Below, piece by piece: positions 36,155 through 44,802 of a stretch of DNA of 64,000 nt (within the stretch, counting starts at the first letter, position 1; each line of letters opens with the position of its first letter). Source of the stretch: Novosphingobium sp. Fuku2-ISO-50 (GTDB lineage Bacteria; Pseudomonadota; Alphaproteobacteria; Sphingomonadales; Sphingomonadaceae); contig NZ_KQ954300.1 in NCBI RefSeq assembly GCF_001519055.1, positions 1-64,000 on the forward strand, in the 5' to 3' direction. The notes under the pieces are model-generated. The model was not told where the DNA came from. It saw nothing but the letters and a program-made list of their open reading frames with translations, and ran no database searches. The translations under genes and the position numbers were made by a program.

Positions 36155-37855
36155 GTGAGCTACGAATATAGCAGCAGCAGCCAGAACTTTACTTTTCCCA
36201 ACCCGCTGCGCGAACATAACCTGTTTGTCGGTGCGGCGGCGGCGGTCGCCGGGCTGACCGGATTTGTCCTGCTGTTTCAGGCGCGCACGGCGCTGCATAC
36301 CGGCGCGCGTGTCGAAGCGGTGGCAGCGGCAGCGGTGGCCTTCCTGCTGGTCATGGTCGGCGGATACCTGATGTTTCAGCTGTTCAGCCAATTGCGGTTC
36401 TTTTTCGGGCGCGGGCGTCCGCAAGGCCTCGCCCCGCAGTTGCAGCCCGACCAGACCGGCACGAGCAAGGCCGCCGAAGCCACGATCAAGGAAACCTTGC
36501 GCCAACAGGCTCTGGAATATCCCGAGCCGGGCGATCCCTTGTCGAGCCTGCTCTATTCGCTGATCCCCGACCTGATCTATTCGCCGCGTCCGGTGCGCGC
36601 TTTTGCCGAGCGGCAGTTTCAGGCCGGCATCCTGACCATGGCGCTGCTGGCGGGTCTGCTGGTTTCGGCGATCCTGGGCGGCGGCGAAGGCGGCGGGCGC
36701 GTGTCGGGGTGGGTCGCGATCATCCTCTTCGTCATTTCCGCGCCGAGCCTGCTCAACCCCAAGGCCGGGGCCCGCGACGGGCTGGGCGCCGAGATCGGCA
36801 TCAATGTCCTGTCGGTGCCCAAGATGGCCGGGCTGATCGCCTTTTCCGTGCTCGGCCCGGTGGCGATCGCGATGGTCGGCAATGCGCTGCCCAATCCGCC
36901 GTTCGGGATCGGCGCGACCACGCTGCTGCTGCTGCTCGTGCTGGCGGGCGTGTTGCATGGGCTGTTCTTTGCCGCGGTGGTGCGCCATCGCAGCCCGGCG
37001 CCGTCGACGGCGGTGACGATGATCCAGGATACCTGGAACATCTCGGTCAATCCTGCGCTCGTCTCCGCCGAATTCATGCGCGCGATGCAGGACGGCTGGT
37101 GGGAAAAGATCCCCAATCGCCGCTATTGCCGCATCGATCCGGTGGTCAATCTGCAGGAACGGTCCGGCCAGTTTTCCGGCAGCATCGTCGAAGAGACGCA
37201 GCCCGTGCCGTTCGTCATCGATGGAAAGGGTGGCGACCGTCCGTTTGCTTCGGGCAATCCGATGATCATCAATCTGATCAACGGCTATGCCCTGCTGCTG
37301 ACCGTGATCGCCTCGATCGCGAGTTTCATGCTGGTCGGCGCGCTGACCGGCGGCGGCGCGGGTATCGGGTCGCTGGTGGCCTGTACCTTGTTCGTCTGGG
37401 CGCTGGCCAAGGCGGCGTTCGATGTGGCGCGGTTTCTGCGCCTGCGCTTCGATTTCCGATCGGACGTGATCTGGATGGACATGAACGGCACGTATGCCGC
37501 CGCCGAAGTCGCGCAGGGCAACCGCTATACCTCGAACCTCCATTCGAGCAGCCAGGTCGTGCAGATCGAAGGCATGACATTCCGCCTGTGGGCCGCCGAA
37601 GTGCATACCGTCGCCTTTGGCAAGGATGGCGCGCGCTATATCCTGTCGATGCTGGGCAAGCCCGATCTGGCCGCCGCGCTCGCGAAGCGGTTGAAGGATT
37701 TCATCACCAGCCAGGCGACACTCGTCTCCGTCGGCAGCAGCGGCGATCAGGAACGCGCGCAACGCACCGGCATGATGAATGCCCAGCTCAATTTCGGCAA
37801 CGCGCCGATGCCGTTCGACCGCATCGCGCCGCACACCGAAAGCGACGGGCAGTAA
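36155..37855 (+). CDS. polytopic membrane protein of unknown function
   Basis: 566 residues with about eight hydrophobic segments in two groups (roughly residues 25-80, 155-275 and 365-415) and a soluble C-terminal domain of about 150 residues (FRSDVIWMDMNGTYAAAEVAQG onward). I do not recognise a family. The GTG at 36155 is preceded by AAAGGGG; ATG at 36089 is the upstream alternative. It is followed after 62 bases by the triple YbjQ-repeat gene on the same strand, so the two may form a membrane complex. Confidence 0.75.
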   Translation: MSYEYSSSSQNFTFPNPLREHNLFVGAAAAVAGLTGFVLLFQARTALHTGARVEAVAAAAVAFLLVMVGGYLMFQLFSQLRFFFGRGRPQGLAPQLQPDQTGTSKAAEATIKETLRQQALEYPEPGDPLSSLLYSLIPDLIYSPRPVRAFAERQFQAGILTMALLAGLLVSAILGGGEGGGRVSGWVAIILFVISAPSLLNPKAGARDGLGAEIGINVLSVPKMAGLIAFSVLGPVAIAMVGNALPNPPFGIGATTLLLLLVLAGVLHGLFFAAVVRHRSPAPSTAVTMIQDTWNISVNPALVSAEFMRAMQDGWWEKIPNRRYCRIDPVVNLQERSGQFSGSIVEETQPVPFVIDGKGGDRPFASGNPMIINLINGYALLLTVIASIASFMLVGALTGGGAGIGSLVACTLFVWALAKAAFDVARFLRLRFDFRSDVIWMDMNGTYAAAEVAQGNRYTSNLHSSSQVVQIEGMTFRLWAAEVHTVAFGKDGARYILSMLGKPDLAAALAKRLKDFITSQATLVSVGSSGDQERAQRTGMMNAQLNFGNAPMPFDRIAPHTESDGQ

Positions 37856-37917
37856 AGCAATCCTTCAAGCCTTTGTGCTTAAACCCCCGGAGCAAAGCTG
37901 CGGGGGGGGCGACCAGA

Positions 37918-39042
37918 ATGGCCATGGTAACGGGACTGTCGGGCAACGAGATCTATTGCCTTGCGCTCAAGGATTACGCGCCGGGCGAAGTGGTCGTCGG
38001 CAACAGCGTCAATTCGATGGGCTTTCTGGGGGGGATCGCCTCGGGCTTCAGGGGCGTGCTGGGCGGCGAGATCGAGCCGATTTCGCAGGCTGTCGAGGCC
38101 GGACGTCAGGCCGCATTCGACCGCATGGTCGGCGAAGCACGCGCCGCCGGAGCGGCAGGCGTGACCGGGGTGACCGGCGAGCTCAGGGATTTTGCCGGCA
38201 ATACCGAGTTTCTGTTTGTCGGATCGGCAGTCATGGCGGGCGAAGGCCCCTGCGATCAGCCGTTCTTTTCCAGCGCGGGCAGCGCGCAGGAACTCTATTG
38301 CAATATCGACGCCGGCTATCGCCCGATCAGCCACGTGTTCGGCAATGTCGCCTACAGCATCGGCGTCGGCGGGGGGATCATCGGCTCGCTAAAGACCATG
38401 GTGCGCGGCGAGATCACCGAATATTCCGACATTTTCAACCACACCCGCCATCTCGCGCTCGATCGCATCACCGCGCAGGCGCGCGCATGCGGCGCCAATG
38501 CCGTGATCGGCATCGAAACCCGCATCATGATCTGGCACGGCGCGCACGAAATGGTGATGACCGGCACGGCGGCCCACAATCCCGTCCTGCCCGCTGCACC
38601 CGGCGGCCTGCCGGTGACGAGCGACCTGACCGCCGAAGAGCTGTGGGCGATGACGCAGCTGGGCGTCGCGCCGATCAAGCTGCTGATCGCCGCTTCGGTC
38701 TATTCGCTGGGCATTGCCGGCGGGTTCAAGGCAATGATCAAGGCCTTTACCCAGGGCGAGATCAGCGATCTGACCACACTGGTCCATGACGCGCGCGAAT
38801 CCGCGATCGGTCGGCTGAAACGCGAAGCCGACGCGCTGGGCGCGGACGATGTCGTGGGCGTGAAGACCTACATCGCCGAAATCGGCAACGGGCTGATCGA
38901 ATTTCTCGCCGTGGGGACGGCGGTGCGGCGCCAGGCCGGGGTCGCGGTGACGACGCAACACTTGCCTGCACAAGCGATCATCGCCGACCGCGATACCTGG
39001 ATCGAGGACTCGCTCGGATTTCAGCTCAACCGCAAAAGCTGA
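37918..39042 (+). CDS. protein of three tandem YbjQ/DUF74-like repeats
   Basis: 374 residues made of three homologous units at about 11-105, 125-218 and 241-336. Each begins with an E-I/L-Y/W strand, has a central glycine-rich GFLGGI/GGGIIG/GIAGGF turn followed by G-E-I, then a helix and an A-x-G-A-x-x-V-x-G-V/I strand. This is the YbjQ (DUF74, heavy-metal-binding domain) pattern, which forms pentamers when single. Three fused copies are unusual. The ATG at 37918 follows a run of eight G. The bound ligand is unknown. Confidence 0.8.
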   Translation: MAMVTGLSGNEIYCLALKDYAPGEVVVGNSVNSMGFLGGIASGFRGVLGGEIEPISQAVEAGRQAAFDRMVGEARAAGAAGVTGVTGELRDFAGNTEFLFVGSAVMAGEGPCDQPFFSSAGSAQELYCNIDAGYRPISHVFGNVAYSIGVGGGIIGSLKTMVRGEITEYSDIFNHTRHLALDRITAQARACGANAVIGIETRIMIWHGAHEMVMTGTAAHNPVLPAAPGGLPVTSDLTAEELWAMTQLGVAPIKLLIAASVYSLGIAGGFKAMIKAFTQGEISDLTTLVHDARESAIGRLKREADALGADDVVGVKTYIAEIGNGLIEFLAVGTAVRRQAGVAVTTQHLPAQAIIADRDTWIEDSLGFQLNRKS

Positions 39043-39048
39043 ACCCGA

Positions 39049-39597
39049 TCAACGCCCCGCAGGCACCAGGTCGAGCGGCGAATGGCCCAGAGCGACCAGG
39101 CGCTGCGCCTGCTTCCAGTCGGCGGAAAGCCATTCGTCCCAATGGGCGCTCGGCAGGATCAGCGGCAGGCTGACAATCTGCCCGAGCGAGCCTTCGGTGG
39201 TCAGAATGGCAAAGCTGGGCACTTCGGAATCGCGCCAGATCCCGGCAAAGGCAAGAATCGGGCGGCCCGGCGCGACCAGCCAGGTCGCCCGCCCGTCGCG
39301 CGTTGCGCAAAACGACGTGGCGGGGACGAGGCAGCGGAATTGGGTATGGCGCAAAGTGCCGATCCAGAACGGGCTTTCCAGATTGCGCACATGCGTCACG
39401 ACCTGAACCCCGCGCGGCGGCGGCGGAACGCCCCATTGCCGGGGCACCAGTCGGCGCCCGCGATCCTGGCGCACGACCACGGGTGCATAGCCGCCGGGCA
39501 CCACCGCCCCGCCCTGCCACGCGTCCTTGCCGGGGTCCGCATCCAGCGCCGCGCCGATTTCGGCAGCGCTCGCATCGAGGCGATAGGGATGAACCAC
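39049..39597 (-). CDS. SRAP/YedK-like protein lacking the catalytic cysteine
   Basis: A 182-residue relative of SOS response-associated peptidases (HMCES/YedK), which normally shield abasic sites through Cys2. The fold signatures are present (HVRNLESPFW, RCLVPATSF, FAGIWRDSE, SLPLILPSAHWDEWL), but the start is MVHPYRLD, where family members begin MC-x-x-Y. The Glu after LVPA and the His before the Met-Pro strand are also replaced. The GTG start sits two bases after the pentapeptide gene stop. Either an inactive paralogue or a protein with another role. Confidence 0.75.
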   Translation of the reverse strand: MVHPYRLDASAAEIGAALDADPGKDAWQGGAVVPGGYAPVVVRQDRGRRLVPRQWGVPPPPRGVQVVTHVRNLESPFWIGTLRHTQFRCLVPATSFCATRDGRATWLVAPGRPILAFAGIWRDSEVPSFAILTTEGSLGQIVSLPLILPSAHWDEWLSADWKQAQRLVALGHSPLDLVPAGR

Positions 39598-39599
39598 GC

Positions 39600-40286
39600 T
39601 CAGCCGAGGCGCAGGCCGAGCTCGGCGAGCAATTGCGCCGCCTGATCGCGCGAAATCACCGCGCCGCGAAACAATCCGGCATCGACCAGCCGCAATCCGC
39701 CCAGATCCGCGCTGCGCAGATCCGCCTTGTCAAAACGGGCCCCTGCCAGATTCGCATCGCGCAGGCTGCATCCATCGAGAACGGTTTCGCGAAAATCGGC
39801 CTTGCGCAGATCGGCCTGCGCAAAATCAACCCGGCGCAGCGTCTGCTTGCGAAACGACCAGCCCGGCATTTTCGTCGCCGTCAGCAGGCATTCTTCAAAC
39901 CGCACATCGATCGCGGTGGCATCGGACAAGTCCGCCCCCGTCAGCTTGCAGCCGGTAAACGCGGCGCCTGCCAGCCGCGCCATGCGCAAGGCGGCATTGT
40001 TGAAATCGCAGGACATCAGCACCGCGTCGGTCAGATCCGCGCCGACACAATCGGCCTGCGCCGCGCGGCACGATTGCCAATGCGTCGCCTCCAGCCGCGT
40101 GCCCGACAAGCGCGCGCGCCGCATATCGCAGCGTTCGAAGCGCCACCCGGTCAGATCGAGGCCCGACAGATCCACCTCGCCCAGATCGCAATCGATCAGA
40201 TGTGCCGGTCCGAAGGCAAGCGCAATCATGTCGGCACGAACCAGCGTCTGCCCGGTGAATGTCCGATGGAGGGCAAAGTTACTCAT
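39600..40286 (-). CDS. pentapeptide-repeat protein
   Basis: A 228-residue protein built almost entirely of A(D/N)LxX five-residue repeats (for example ADLTDAVLMSCDFNNAALRMA, ADLRKADF, ANLAGARFDKADLRSADL), predicted to fold as a right-handed quadrilateral helix. Its length (about 220) and cysteine-containing rungs are similar to Qnr/McbG proteins that mimic DNA on gyrase, but many pentapeptide proteins have other roles. It is transcribed just upstream of the SRAP-like gene (2-base gap). Confidence 0.88.
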   Translation of the reverse strand: MSNFALHRTFTGQTLVRADMIALAFGPAHLIDCDLGEVDLSGLDLTGWRFERCDMRRARLSGTRLEATHWQSCRAAQADCVGADLTDAVLMSCDFNNAALRMARLAGAAFTGCKLTGADLSDATAIDVRFEECLLTATKMPGWSFRKQTLRRVDFAQADLRKADFRETVLDGCSLRDANLAGARFDKADLRSADLGGLRLVDAGLFRGAVISRDQAAQLLAELGLRLG

Positions 40287-40385
40287 CCCCCTGCCCTATG
40301 CGCCGCGCGGCCGTCGCGCAATGAGGCTTGGCGATCCGGGGCAAGGCCCGCTAGCAAGGGGCAAACCCGCCCGAGGAGCCCTGCC

Positions 40386-42539
40386 ATGCCCCGTCGTCTT
40401 GCTGCCGCCCTGCTTGTAGCCCTGCCGCTGATGGCAACGACGGCCCAGGCCAAACCCGTCGACCGCGTGACGATCACTCGCGACGAATGGGGGATCGCGC
40501 ATATTCATGGCAAGACCGACGCCGACGCGGTCTACGGCATGGTCTATGCGCAGGCCGAGGACGACTTTCCCCGGATCGAGCGCAATTACCTGACCAATCT
40601 CGGGCGATTGGCCGAAGCGGAAGGGGAAAGCGCGATCTGGCAGGATTTGCGCCAGCGCCTGTTCATCGATCCGGCGCGGTTGCAGGCCGATTACGCGAAA
40701 AGCCCGGTGTGGCTGCGCGCGCTGATGCAGGCATGGGCGGCGGGGCTCAATGCCTATCTCGCCGATCATCCCGACGTGAAGCCCAAAGTGCTGACCCGGT
40801 TCGAGCCGTGGATGGCGCTGTCGTTTACCGAAGGCAGTATCGGCGGAGACATCGAGCGGGTGCCGCTGTCGCAATTGCGCGCGTTTTACGAACAGCGTCA
40901 GGTGGCGATGACCGCGATGGAGCGCGGCCTGGTCTGGCGCGAACCGGCAGGATCGAACGGCATCGCGATTGCCCCGGCCAAGACCGAAGGCGGCCATGCA
41001 CTCTTGCTGATCAACCCGCATACCAGCTTTTTCTTCCGCTCCGAATTGCAGATGACCAGCGATCAGGGGCTCGATGCCTATGGCGCGGTGACTTGGGGGC
41101 AATTCTTTGTCTATCAGGGATTTAACGCCCATGTCGGATGGATGCACACGTCGAGCGGGGTCGACAATGTCGACGAATTTGCCGAAACGCTCGTCGACAC
41201 GCCGACCGGCGGCAAGGGCTATCGCTATGGCGGGCAGATCCGCCCGCTGGCGCAAGGCAAAGTCACGCTGCGCTATGCGCGGGGCGACGGATCTTTCGGC
41301 ACGCGGACATTCGGCACCTGGGCCAGCCATCACGGGCCGATCGTGCGCGAAGAAGGCGGCAAATGGATCGCCTTTGCCTTGATGAACCGGCCCGTTCCCG
41401 CGCTCGAACAAAGCTTTCTTCGCACAAAGACGCACGATCTGGCGTCGTTTCTCAAAGTGGCGGATTTGCGCGCCAACAGTTCGAACAACACGCTGTTTGC
41501 CGACGACAAGGGCGAAATCGCCTATCTCCACCCGCAATTCGTGCCGATCCGCAACCCCCGCTTCGATTACACCCGGCCCGTCGACGGCAGCGACCCGGCG
41601 ACCGACTGGAAGGGGTTGCACGCGCTGGCCGATCTGCCGAGCGTGCTCAATCCCAAAAACGGCTGGGCCTACAACAGCAACGACGCGCCCTGGCATGCCG
41701 CCGGGCCCGACAGCCCGGTCAAGGCCGCCTATCCGGCCTATATGGACGAAATCGGCGACAATCCGCGCGGGCCCCATGCAATACGCGTGCTCGGCGACCG
41801 GCGCAATTTCACGCTCGATCGGCTGATTTCCGCCGCCTATGATCCCTGGCTGCCCGCATTCGAGCATCTCTTGCCGCCGCTGTTCACCGCCGCCGGGGCC
41901 GAGCCGGGCAATGCCGAACGACAGGCGGCGATTGCCCTGCTCAAAGGATGGAATCATCGCTGGGCCATCGATTCCACTGCGACCACGCTGGCGGTCAACT
42001 GGGGCGAGGCGCTGTGGGCGAAACGCGGCGAGAATCCCGATCCCGAAGATGACAGCGCCTCGGTGTGGGACTGGATGGAACACCGCGCCACCCCTGCGCA
42101 ACGCCTTGCCGCGCTCGATCAGGCGATGGCCCGGCTCAAGGCCGATTTCGGCGACTGGCGCGTGCCATGGGGTGCCATCAACCGCTATCAACGCAATGAC
42201 GGCGCGATCGAACAAGTGTTTGACGATGCCAGGGCGTCGACGCCGATCCCCTTTGCCAGCGCGCGCTGGGGCTCGCTCGCCTCGTTTGGCGCGCGACGCT
42301 ATCCGGGAACGACGCGGTATTACGGCACCAGCGGCAACAGCTTTGTCGCCGCCGTCGAATTCGGCCCCCACGTCACCGCCCGCGCCGTCAGCATCGGCGG
42401 CGAAAGCGGCCACCCGGCCTCGCCCCATTTTGCCGATCAGGTCGATCGCTATGCCGCAGGCGATCTGCGGCCGGTGCATTTCCAGCCCAAAGACCTCGCC
42501 GGGCACACGGCATCGCGCGAGGTTCTGACAAGACGCTGA
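40386..42539 (+). CDS. penicillin acylase / AHL acylase family N-terminal nucleophile hydrolase
   Basis: A 717-residue secreted Ntn hydrolase. A signal peptide (residues 1-22, ending TTAQA) is followed by the alpha-chain region with VTITRDEWGIAHIHG, then the autocleavage site REPAG/SNGIAI with nucleophile Ser190, and the beta chain with HALLLINPHTSFFF and the Asn/Arg-containing core. It would hydrolyse amide bonds of acylated substrates such as homoserine lactones, beta-lactams or acyl-peptides. GAGGAG lies seven bases before the ATG. Confidence 0.93.
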   Translation: MPRRLAAALLVALPLMATTAQAKPVDRVTITRDEWGIAHIHGKTDADAVYGMVYAQAEDDFPRIERNYLTNLGRLAEAEGESAIWQDLRQRLFIDPARLQADYAKSPVWLRALMQAWAAGLNAYLADHPDVKPKVLTRFEPWMALSFTEGSIGGDIERVPLSQLRAFYEQRQVAMTAMERGLVWREPAGSNGIAIAPAKTEGGHALLLINPHTSFFFRSELQMTSDQGLDAYGAVTWGQFFVYQGFNAHVGWMHTSSGVDNVDEFAETLVDTPTGGKGYRYGGQIRPLAQGKVTLRYARGDGSFGTRTFGTWASHHGPIVREEGGKWIAFALMNRPVPALEQSFLRTKTHDLASFLKVADLRANSSNNTLFADDKGEIAYLHPQFVPIRNPRFDYTRPVDGSDPATDWKGLHALADLPSVLNPKNGWAYNSNDAPWHAAGPDSPVKAAYPAYMDEIGDNPRGPHAIRVLGDRRNFTLDRLISAAYDPWLPAFEHLLPPLFTAAGAEPGNAERQAAIALLKGWNHRWAIDSTATTLAVNWGEALWAKRGENPDPEDDSASVWDWMEHRATPAQRLAALDQAMARLKADFGDWRVPWGAINRYQRNDGAIEQVFDDARASTPIPFASARWGSLASFGARRYPGTTRYYGTSGNSFVAAVEFGPHVTARAVSIGGESGHPASPHFADQVDRYAAGDLRPVHFQPKDLAGHTASREVLTRR

Positions 42540-42610
42540 TCGGCCCCGCCTTGCCATGTGCATTGCTATGCGCCTTTCCACCGTCACCAAACGGCGATAG
42601 CCTGCGCCGC

Positions 42611-44059
42611 ATGGACAAACATGACGAAACGATTGCCGCCACGCTTGCCGAACTGACCCGGCTTCACGACAGCGCCGTGGCCACATTGCGCGCCGACATT
42701 GCCGCCTTTGCCGCCGACGGCACGGTGCCGCCCGCCAGCCGGCGCGACGACGGGTCCTATGCCTATCCCGAATTGCGCATCGATCTTGCGCTCGATCCCG
42801 ACAATGTCTCGACCGGGCGCGCGTTCGGACGGCTGACGCAGCGGGGGATCTATACGACCACGGTCACCCGGCCCGCGCTGTTTGCCGATTATCTGGCCGA
42901 ACAACTGCGCCTGATTCTCGAAGACTACGACGTTACCGTCACCGTCCATCCCTCGGATCAGGAAATCCCCTTTCCTTATGTACTCGACGGCGCGTTCGGC
43001 GCGGAAATCGGCGTGGTCCGGCCGCAGGATCTGGCGCGGCATTTCCCTTCGACCGAACTGGCCGCGATCGGCGACGAAATTGCCGATGCCGAATATATCG
43101 TCGGCGACGGGCCGATGCCGCTGTCGCTGTTCGACGGATTGCGCACCGATTTCAGCCTCGCCCGGCTGGCGCATTACACCGGCACGCGTGCAGAGGATTT
43201 TCAGCGCTATATCCTGTTCACCAATTATCATCGCTATGTCGATGAATTCGTCGATTGGGCCGGGCGTCAGCTCGATGGCACCCGGTTTGTTGCGCTGACC
43301 GGCGCGGGCGGGCTGTCGATCGATACCGCGACCGACGATGCGCGCGCGCGGCTGTCGGAGACGGCATGGCGCCGCCACCAGATGCCCGCCTATCACCTGG
43401 TCGCGCCCGACCGTTCGGGAATCACGCTCGTCAACATCGGGGTCGGCCCGTCCAATGCCAAGACGATCTGCGATCACCTCGCCGTGTTGCGGCCCGAGGC
43501 CTGGCTGATGATCGGCCATTGCGGTGGCCTGCGTCCCACGCAGCAGATCGGCGACTATGTGCTGGCCCATGCCTATCTGCGCGACGATCACGTGCTCGAT
43601 CCGGTCTTGCCGCCCGAAATCCCGATCCCGGCGATCGCCGAAGTGCAAGTCGCGCTGCAGACTGCGGCGGAACGGATCAGCGGCATCGGCGGCACCGATC
43701 TGAAGCGCCGGATGCGCACCGGCACCGTGGTCACCACCGACGACCGTAACTGGGAACTGCGCTATTCGCATTCGGCGCGTCGGCTGAACCTGTCGCGCGC
43801 GGTCGGGATCGACATGGAATCGGCGACCATCGCCGCGCAAGGCTATCGCTTTCGCGTGCCCTATGGAACGCTGCTGTGCGTTTCGGACAAGCCGCTGCAC
43901 GGCGAGATCAAGCTGCCGGGCCAGGCCAACCGCTTTTACGAAGAAGCGATCGCCGCACACCTCGCCATCGGCACGACGACCTGCGAATTGCTGCGCCAAC
44001 AGGGCGCCCGCCTCCATTCGCGCAAACTGCGCGCGTTTAACGAACCGCCTTTCCGCTAA
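42611..44059 (+). CDS. amn: AMP nucleosidase
   Basis: A 482-residue enzyme cleaving AMP to adenine and ribose 5-phosphate. The N-terminal AMP nucleosidase domain (RAFGRLTQRGIYTTTVTRP) is followed by a nucleoside phosphorylase-like catalytic domain with ITLVNIGVGPSNAKTICDHL, MIGHCGGLR and VGIDMESATIAAQGYRF. The ATG at 42611 begins MDKHDE; the frame is open upstream without similarity. Its last seven codons and stop are the first copy of a 40-bp tandem repeat. Confidence 0.95.
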   Translation: MDKHDETIAATLAELTRLHDSAVATLRADIAAFAADGTVPPASRRDDGSYAYPELRIDLALDPDNVSTGRAFGRLTQRGIYTTTVTRPALFADYLAEQLRLILEDYDVTVTVHPSDQEIPFPYVLDGAFGAEIGVVRPQDLARHFPSTELAAIGDEIADAEYIVGDGPMPLSLFDGLRTDFSLARLAHYTGTRAEDFQRYILFTNYHRYVDEFVDWAGRQLDGTRFVALTGAGGLSIDTATDDARARLSETAWRRHQMPAYHLVAPDRSGITLVNIGVGPSNAKTICDHLAVLRPEAWLMIGHCGGLRPTQQIGDYVLAHAYLRDDHVLDPVLPPEIPIPAIAEVQVALQTAAERISGIGGTDLKRRMRTGTVVTTDDRNWELRYSHSARRLNLSRAVGIDMESATIAAQGYRFRVPYGTLLCVSDKPLHGEIKLPGQANRFYEEAIAAHLAIGTTTCELLRQQGARLHSRKLRAFNEPPFR

Positions 44060-44144
44060 AGCAGGGCAGGCGGCCGGTAACGAACCGCCTTTCCGCTAAA
44101 GCAGGGCAGGCGGCCGGTAACGAACCGCCTTTCCGCTAAAGCAG
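44038..44144. repeat. 40-bp tandem repeat, 2.7 copies, copying the 3' end of amn
   Basis: The unit starting TAACGAACCGCC is present at 44038-44077, 44078-44117 and partially (27 bases) at 44118-44144, apparently without mismatches. The first copy contains the final codons and TAA of amn. Across unit junctions AGGCGG can pair with CCGCCT over 11 bases, so each copy could also make a hairpin. The repeat fills the gap between convergent amn and the YbjN-like gene. Confidence 0.95.
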
Positions 44145-44145
44145 A

Positions 44146-44694
44146 TTAACGCGAGGCGCTGGCCAGATGCGGGCGGTGCGCGGGTGAAAAGACTTCGGCG
44201 CCGATCGTGTCGAGCGCGAGCCGATAGCTTTTCACCACCAGCGCAAAGACCGCAGGATCGATGCCGCGCCCGGTAATCACGTCCCAGGTCACATTGACCG
44301 AACGGTCGGGCGCGACAGTGACCGCGCCAAAGCGGTTGTCGCGCACGAAGGCGGCTGCGGCGACCGCGTCAAACGGCTTTTCGGGCATGAAACTGGCGTT
44401 GAACTGCAACGACTGACACGCGGCATGGGTGATCTCGTTGCAGTCGTAAAACACGATCTGCGTCGTCCAGCCGCCAATGCTCGCCTGAATCAGCGGATCG
44501 CCGCTTTCGTCATGGGTCAGCACGGCATTGTGCCCGCTCGCCTTGAGCGCGGCAACCACGCCCGCCGGCTCGGTCGCGCTGACCGCTTCGAACGGCTCGG
44601 CCAAGGCCGGGGTGGAAAGTGTCACAGCCGCCAGTCCGGCGCAAAGCGCAAACGGAATTGTGGCTTTGGCAATCGGAGCGAGCACCGATTTCAT
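44146..44694 (-). CDS. YbjN domain-containing secreted protein
   Basis: 182 residues: a signal peptide (hydrophobic 10-30, cleavage after ALA) and a YbjN-type domain (type III secretion chaperone-like fold) with LIQASIGGWTTQIVFYDCN, CQSLQFNASF and FVRDNRFGAVTVAPD. Periplasmic YbjN proteins have no established function. The stop is adjacent to the tandem repeat. Confidence 0.8.
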   Translation of the reverse strand: MKSVLAPIAKATIPFALCAGLAAVTLSTPALAEPFEAVSATEPAGVVAALKASGHNAVLTHDESGDPLIQASIGGWTTQIVFYDCNEITHAACQSLQFNASFMPEKPFDAVAAAAFVRDNRFGAVTVAPDRSVNVTWDVITGRGIDPAVFALVVKSYRLALDTIGAEVFSPAHRPHLASASR

Positions 44695-44802
44695 GGTCAG
44701 ACATCCTCAGGGTATATTTTTTATATGCCCGGAGCGTCTCACAAACGAAGCATGGCGGCAAGCCCGGATTTCCTCCCCATTTTGCCGCCTCGATGGTGTG
44801 GT

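Noticed and set aside
36709..39042. 777-residue ORF fused upstream of the YbjQ repeats
   Set aside because: The upstream part is an out-of-frame shadow of the membrane protein gene; ATG at 37918 has a strong ribosome site.
39303..42539. 1078-residue ORF as a long acylase
   Set aside because: The first 360 residues are antisense to the SRAP-like and pentapeptide genes; a signal peptide and ribosome site place the start at 40386.
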